Assembly (NCBI RefSeq): GCF_008369935.1
Contig: NZ_VTUZ01000061.1
Location: forward strand, 1 to 45,463
DNA length: 45,463 nt
Direction of reading: 5' to 3'
From: Paraburkholderia panacisoli
GTDB taxonomy: Bacteria; Pseudomonadota; Gammaproteobacteria; Burkholderiales; Burkholderiaceae
Below are positions 41,421 to 45,463 of this stretch, piece by piece (positions within the stretch are counted from its first letter, which is position 1; each line of letters begins with the position of its first letter). The notes beneath the pieces are model-generated. The model made no database searches. It saw only the letters and a list, made by a program, of their open reading frames with translations, and was not told the DNA's origin. The translations under genes were made by a program, and so were the position numbers.

Positions 41421-42084
41421 CCTTCTCCTTTGTCCTGCCGGCGAATGGCCTGAGGGCTGCATGTGCATCGACTGTTGAATTATTCACAGGCAGCGTATGA
41501 GTGCCAGCAAAAATCCTCGTCGTGACCTGCAACGATTGACCGCTACCCTACCCGGGCACGAATCGGAGGTCGGTCTCTTGCCAGAGTCGCTGGCTTACGT
41601 TGGTCAGCCGGCACGCAACTGGACGCCAATCGGCGCGGTCACCCTCAATCCGGCGCGCGAGTCAGTCGTCACGATGGCCTCGCACGCCGCCCTTAACAAC
41701 CTTTGGCTGCATGACTGAGGCTACAGCACCTTGATACGCGCCGGAACGTATCAGGCTCGAAGGCGTGGCTCGGTTTGCTCCGGTTAGACGAAAGTATCAA
41801 CCATTCCAACGGAGATGTAGCACGAGGTATCCCTTTGTTGCATAGCTTGTGTCGCGATTCCCAAGTACCTTACACACAACACGGTACTGGCAGCGGGCAG
41901 TCTCGCGGCCAGCGAAAATGATAACGCAAGGACTTGATGACACCCGCGTCGGGCCTGTAATCGATGACTCAGGAATGGGCCACCTCGCGGTGTGATGGCT
42001 TCAGACGTCGGCTAGCGTATCGGTCACTGATTCAGGATGCAGACATGTCAACCGCAATTGCGCTTCCGGCCAACGGGTACCCTC
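41421..42084. other. Divergent region of 664 bp between the giant kinase and the AraC gene
   Basis: No gene is supported; the plus-strand ORF at 41497-41718 has no ribosome site or known motif. A dyad AGTACC-N13-GGTACT lies at 41864-41888, about 200 bp upstream of the AraC-type gene, and may be its operator. Confidence 0.4.
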
Positions 42085-43050
42085 ATGACTAACGTTGCCC
42101 TTCTCGCCTTTTCCGGCGCCCAATCGATCGACGTTGCCGGGCCTATGGACGTCTTTGCCGAAGCTAACCGGTTCCTGTTGCCCGAGTCGCACTACAAGCT
42201 CGAAGTGTTAGGAATCGACCACGGTCCGCTGCGTTGCTCGAACGGAGTAACGATTCTCGCCGACAGACATTTCAGCGAAGCGCACGATGCATACGACCTG
42301 TTGCTGGTAGCCGGCGGCCCCGAGCTGGTTCACCAGGAATTCGACCCGGATGTTTACGTCTGGCTAAGGCACGCGGCCGCCCGGGCACAGCACTTCGGCT
42401 CGATCTGTAGCGGAGCCTTCATTCTCGCGCGTGCCGGCTTACTGGACGGGAAAACCGCGACAATACACGGCAACTACGCTCACGCCCTTGCCTCTGTCTG
42501 TCCGACTGCGCAGATCAAGACCGACCGTCTCTACGTCCAGGACGGTCGACTCTACACATCAGCAGGGGTGAGCGCAGGAATAGATCTCTCGTTGTATATG
42601 CTCACCCAGGAGAAAGGCAACGAAGTTGCACTGAACGTCGCGAAACGACACGAAGTGTTCATGCGGCGTGCAGGGGGACTATCCCAGTTCACCGGTTACC
42701 TGGCTCCGTACAGGCAAGAAGTCTCACCGGTGACGCAGGTTCAACAGTATGTGTTGGACAACCTGAAGGGGGATCTGTCGACCAGCGCTCTGGCCTCGGT
42801 TGCCAAGATGAGCCTTCGGAACTTCGCCCGTGTCTTCACGCGTGACGCAAAGATCTCACCCGCAGAATTTGTCGAGAACGCCCGCATGAGTGCCGCTCGA
42901 AGCATGCTTGAGAACACAAGGACCCCATTGAAAAGGATCGCCGATGCGTCCGGGTTCAATGACCCCGATCGCATGCGAAAAGCGTTTCAACGTCGACTGG
43001 GTATTTCTCCTCTGCAGTATCGCCAAAAGTTCCGCGCACCGGGTCCTTAG
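42085..43050 (+). CDS. GlxA-type AraC-family regulator with DJ-1/PfpI domain
   Basis: The product is 321 residues from the ATG at 42085 (MTNVALLAFSGAQSIDVAGP); an upstream ATG at 42037 would add 16 unconserved residues. The N-terminal half (1-190) is a class-I glutamine-amidotransferase-like DJ-1/PfpI domain with a cysteine at the nucleophile elbow, C108 in GSICSGAFILA. The C-terminal half carries two AraC helix-turn-helices (LSTSALASVAKMSLRNFARVF and LKRIADASGFNDPDRMRKAF, ending in the RLGISPLQYR signature). Such proteins are transcription activators, often of amine or methylated-amine catabolism (GbdR, CdhR). The local target is unclear. The ribosome site is weak; a terminator-like hairpin follows at once. 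Confidence 0.88.
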   Translation: MTNVALLAFSGAQSIDVAGPMDVFAEANRFLLPESHYKLEVLGIDHGPLRCSNGVTILADRHFSEAHDAYDLLLVAGGPELVHQEFDPDVYVWLRHAAARAQHFGSICSGAFILARAGLLDGKTATIHGNYAHALASVCPTAQIKTDRLYVQDGRLYTSAGVSAGIDLSLYMLTQEKGNEVALNVAKRHEVFMRRAGGLSQFTGYLAPYRQEVSPVTQVQQYVLDNLKGDLSTSALASVAKMSLRNFARVFTRDAKISPAEFVENARMSAARSMLENTRTPLKRIADASGFNDPDRMRKAFQRRLGISPLQYRQKFRAPGP

Positions 43051-43058
43051 TCCCGGCC

Positions 43059-43086
43059 CCGAAGGACCTGGGAGCAGGTCTTTCGG
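43059..43086 (+). terminator. Terminator-like hairpin after the AraC-type gene
   Basis: CCGAAGGACCT, 6-nt loop GGGAGC, AGGTCTTTCGG: an 11-bp stem with one G-U pair, 8 bp after the stop. The T-rich tail is poor (TCCGCTTTG), so efficiency is uncertain. Confidence 0.5.
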
Positions 43087-43327
43087 TCCGCTTTGCGCCC
43101 TTATGGACGCACCCGTGCCATGAGCCGGTCGTGGCTCATGTCGATGTTGCTCAACGCCAGTGCGATGAAGGAGCGCGCGGTGTTCTTCGCGAGGCCGCGA
43201 CAGCGGGCTTCGATTTACCGCAAACGACTCACCGTCTCTATCAGATCTATAAAGACAACCCATTTGCAGCCATGTGTCACAAACAATAGTATTGCTGACA
43301 AGCTTTCTGCCAACTCATTGTCCTAAC

Positions 43328-44671
43328 ATGCAACTGCTCTCGATCGGAATTAATCACCACACCGCGCCAGTCGCCTTGCGCGAACGAGTGGCGTTCCCGC
43401 TCGAACAGATCCGGCCCGCCCTGCAGACACTGAAAGCCGCGTGGCAGACGCACAATAGTCCGCGCGGCGGTGCAGCGCATACCGCGCCGGCGATGAGTAG
43501 GCTTGCGTCAAGCGGCGACGCGCTGTCTGAAGCGGCGATTCTTTCGACCTGTAACCGCACCGAAATCTACTGCGCGACAGATGACCGCGCCGCGCCTGAG
43601 CACGCAATTGCGTGGCTCTCCGCTTACCACGGCATTGAGGCTGACGAACTGGCGCCCCATATCTACGCGCTGCCGCAATCGGAGGCGGTGCGCCACGCGA
43701 TGCGCGTCGCGTCGGGCCTCGACTCGATGGCGCTCGGCGAAACGCAGATTCTCGGCCAGATGAAAGAGGCCGTGCGCACCGCGTCCGAAGCCGGCGCGAT
43801 GGGTACGTATCTGAACCAGATGTTCCAGCGTACCTTCTCGGCCGCGAAGGAAGTGCGCGGCCAGACCGACGTCGGCGCGCATTCGGTATCGATGGCCGCA
43901 GCGGCGGTGCGTCTCGCGCAGCGGATCTTCGATAAGATCTCTAGCCAGCGCGTATTGTTCATCGGCGCGGGCGAGATGATCGAGCTGTGCGCCGCCCATT
44001 TTTCGGCTCAGGCGCCGCGCGCTCTGGTGGTGGCGAATCGCACCCCCGAGCGCGGCAGCAGGCTCGCCAAACGCTTCGGCGGTCAGGCGATTCCACTTGC
44101 GGACCTGTCCGAGCGGCTGCACGAGTTCGACATCGTGGTGTCGTGCACCGCGTCCTCGTTGCCGATCATCGGCCTCGGAGCGGTCGAGCGCGCAATCAAG
44201 GCGCGCAAGCGCCGGCCGATTTTCATGCTCGACCTCGCAGTGCCGCGCGACGTCGAACCGGAAGCCGGGCGACTCGAAGACGTCTTCCTTTACACGGTCG
44301 ATGATCTCAGCACAATCGTGCTCGAAGGCACCGCAATGCGTCAGGCCGCAGTTGCCCAGGCCGAAGCAATCATCGAGACGCGCGTTCAAGGGTTTATGCA
44401 GTGGCTCGAGCAGCGCAGCGTGGTGCCGGTGATCCGCCATATGCACACGCAGGCCGACGCGCTGCGGCGCATCGAACTCGAGCGTGCGCAGAAAATGCTC
44501 GCTCGCGGCGACGACCCTGCGGCGGTGCTCGAAGCCCTGTCGCAGGCGCTCACCAACAAATTCATCCACGGTCCGACACATGCGCTCACGCGTGCTTGCG
44601 GCGGCGACCGGGACAAGCTCGTCACGCTTTTGTCTGGCTGCTATCGCCACTCAGCCTCGTCCGAGCGTTAG
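43328..44671 (+). CDS. hemA: Glutamyl-tRNA reductase
   Basis: The product is 447 residues from the ATG at 43328 (MQLLSIGINHHTAPVALRERVAF). It reduces glutamyl-tRNA to glutamate-1-semialdehyde, the first step of C5 haem synthesis. The catalytic cysteine is C75 in ILSTCNRTEIYC, followed by ASGLDSMALGETQILGQMK, the NADPH-binding FIGAGEMIELCAAHF and the C-terminal dimerisation helices. An insertion of about 25 residues (TNSPRGGAAH-type, about residues 41-66) before the cysteine motif is not in typical Burkholderia HemA. prfA, the usual next gene in the group, is absent: the stop is followed directly by an IS3 remnant. It may be a second or displaced copy. Confidence 0.92.
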   Translation: MQLLSIGINHHTAPVALRERVAFPLEQIRPALQTLKAAWQTHNSPRGGAAHTAPAMSRLASSGDALSEAAILSTCNRTEIYCATDDRAAPEHAIAWLSAYHGIEADELAPHIYALPQSEAVRHAMRVASGLDSMALGETQILGQMKEAVRTASEAGAMGTYLNQMFQRTFSAAKEVRGQTDVGAHSVSMAAAAVRLAQRIFDKISSQRVLFIGAGEMIELCAAHFSAQAPRALVVANRTPERGSRLAKRFGGQAIPLADLSERLHEFDIVVSCTASSLPIIGLGAVERAIKARKRRPIFMLDLAVPRDVEPEAGRLEDVFLYTVDDLSTIVLEGTAMRQAAVAQAEAIIETRVQGFMQWLEQRSVVPVIRHMHTQADALRRIELERAQKMLARGDDPAAVLEALSQALTNKFIHGPTHALTRACGGDRDKLVTLLSGCYRHSASSER

Positions 44672-44680
44672 CAGCGCGCC

Positions 44681-44800
44681 GCGACGATCTGCTCCACCGA
44701 GAACTGCTTGCGCTTCATCGCCAACTTGATCAGCATCGCGACGCCTTCGGGGTCGAGCCGATCTGCAAGGTCTTGCAGATTGCCCCGTCGGGCTACCGGC
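44681..44800. mobile_element. IS3-family remnant at the 3' end of hemA
   Basis: On the minus strand from 44718, MKRKQFSVEQIVA is the start of an IS3-type OrfA, then the frame breaks (ARC, stop). On the plus strand, about 44725-44800, DQHRDAFGVEPICKVLQIAPSGYR is the N-terminus of an IS3-type OrfB. The two fragments point in opposite directions, so this is a rearranged scar, not an element. It abuts the hemA stop at 44671. Confidence 0.6.
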
Positions 44801-44929
44801 AGATATGGCCGGGTGAGCATCCTGCTTTCGAGCGATGTACACACAACTATTGGTTTCACTCGCTGGAAAGCACGTCGTTCAGTTGTGCGTCTTGCGCGGC
44901 CGCGCCCCGTGCGCTCGCCAGCGGCTTGA

Positions 44930-45463
44930 CTACGCCTGCGCTTCGGCCTTTTCCCTCACGGCTTTCGGTGCATTGCTGTACTCGAGGATGAAGTCGCGCA
45001 ACTGCGGATAGATGATGGCGCGCCAGCGCCGTCCCGAGAAGATGCCGTAGTGGCCGCATTTTTCCGCGGTGAAGTGGCGCTTGTTGTCCTCCGGAATGCC
45101 GGTGCACAGCTCGTGCGCCGCAAAGGTCTGACCGTCGCCGGAGATATCGTCCAGTTCGCCTTCAATCGTGAACAGGGCGGTGTGCGTGATGTCCTGCGGC
45201 TTCACCCGCTCGCCGGCGACGTCCCACGTGCCTTCGGCGAGACGGAACTTCTGGAACACCACGCGGATCGTGTCGAGGTAATACTCCGCGTCCATGTCGA
45301 GCACCGCGTTGTACTCGTCGTAGAAGCTGCGATGCGCTTGCGCATCTTCTTCGTCGCCGCGCAGCAGGCTCTGGTAGAAGTCCCAGTGCGAGGCCGCATG
45401 ACGTTCCGGATTCATCGCGACAAAACCGGTGTGCTGCAAAAAGCCCGGGTACACCTTGCGGCC
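44930..45463 (-). CDS. phaZ: Intracellular polyhydroxyalkanoate depolymerase, C-terminal part
   Basis: The frame is open to the right edge (GRKVYPGFLQHTGFVAMNPERH at the boundary) and ends at 44930, giving 177 C-terminal residues. The pattern SHWDFYQSLLRGDEEDAQAHRSFYDEYNAV, given here unbroken only in part, with EGELDDISG (catalytic-type Asp) and CGHYGIFSGRRW (catalytic His), is the PHA-depolymerase family that mobilises stored polyhydroxybutyrate in the cytoplasm. The C-terminal tail is charged (KAVREKAEAQA). The nucleophile serine lies beyond the window. It is convergent with hemA, the IS3 scar lying between. Confidence 0.87.
   Translation of the reverse strand, partial: GRKVYPGFLQHTGFVAMNPERHAASHWDFYQSLLRGDEEDAQAHRSFYDEYNAVLDMDAEYYLDTIRVVFQKFRLAEGTWDVAGERVKPQDITHTALFTIEGELDDISGDGQTFAAHELCTGIPEDNKRHFTAEKCGHYGIFSGRRWRAIIYPQLRDFILEYSNAPKAVREKAEAQA

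Noticed and set aside
41497..41718. 73-codon plus-strand ORF upstream of the AraC-type gene
   Set aside because: No ribosome site, no motif, and it lies in a promoter-rich divergent region.
43093..43326. 77-codon ORF directly before hemA
   Set aside because: Basic, low-complexity product and no ribosome site; it ends one base before the hemA ATG, which is where the hemA promoter and leader should be.
44401..44991. 196-codon plus-strand ORF spanning the hemA 3' end
   Set aside because: Its first half shadows hemA; only the short IS3 OrfB-like piece near 44725-44800 is meaningful and is reported as a remnant.

Overview
The window looks like a chromosomal or megaplasmid segment from a Burkholderiaceae beta-proteobacterium, most likely Paraburkholderia, Caballeronia or Burkholderia. 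The reasons are high GC with strong G/C third positions, families typical of that group (DUF4148, DUF3563, PXPV-repeat proteins, BON-domain protein, PhaZ, HemA), and dense LysR-regulated oxidoreductase modules. No tRNA, rRNA, CRISPR array or prophage was seen.

Layout, left to right. (1) 1-1.84 kb: insertion-sequence debris, namely the 5' part of an IS110-type transposase running off the left edge and the 3' end of a second, different IS110-type transposase. (2) 1.84-6.8 kb: a flavin monooxygenase, a berberine-bridge-type FAD oxidase with its divergent GcvA-like LysR regulator, and a duplicated-domain dimeric alpha/beta-barrel protein. (3) 7.1-15.4 kb: an envelope and general-stress region with a BON protein, a GlsB/YeaQ membrane protein, a PmrA/QseB-like two-component system (kinase gene upstream of regulator gene), and a group of small proteins (DUF4148, lipoprotein, PXPV, DUF3563, TerB-like, two small hypotheticals), ending in a universal stress protein and a MarC-family protein. 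Four promoters here carry the same architecture: two 11-bp direct repeats, exactly 5 nt, then a -10-like hexamer. (4) 15.4-17.6 kb: a candidate small RNA with an intrinsic terminator, then a DegP/DegQ-type periplasmic protease. (5) 18.1-21.3 kb: a three-gene 2-oxoacid (pyruvate-type) dehydrogenase operon E1alpha-E1beta-E2 without E3. (6) 21.7-23.7 kb: a quinone oxidoreductase divergent from a LysR gene, with two dyad sites between them. (7) 24.1-29.0 kb: a histidine phosphatase, an APH-like kinase, an SDR and an acyl-CoA dehydrogenase followed by a LysR gene. The kinase plus dehydrogenase pair resembles ACAD10/11 and the LvaA/LvaC pair, which points to catabolism of 4-hydroxyacyl-CoAs. (8) 29.0-34.9 kb: two SDRs (one lacking the catalytic YxxxK), an ABM monooxygenase, a NemR-like TetR repressor that may be leaderless, a YqhD aldehyde reductase sharing the repressor's operator, and a secreted esterase. 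(9) 35.5-43.1 kb: a small Cys-rich ORF, a giant Ser/Thr kinase-ATPase-GAF-PAS-histidine kinase hybrid, and a GlxA-type AraC regulator. (10) 43.3-45.5 kb: hemA, an IS3 remnant, and the C-terminal part of an intracellular PHA depolymerase running off the right edge.

The observations most worth following are the 11-bp-repeat promoter set next to the PmrA/QseB-like system, the ACAD11-like split kinase/dehydrogenase operon, the NemR-like/YqhD circuit with its overlapping operator and -10, and the candidate sRNA preceded by two dyads sharing one 7-nt spacer. All assignments come from reading the sequence by eye against remembered families; no database search was run.
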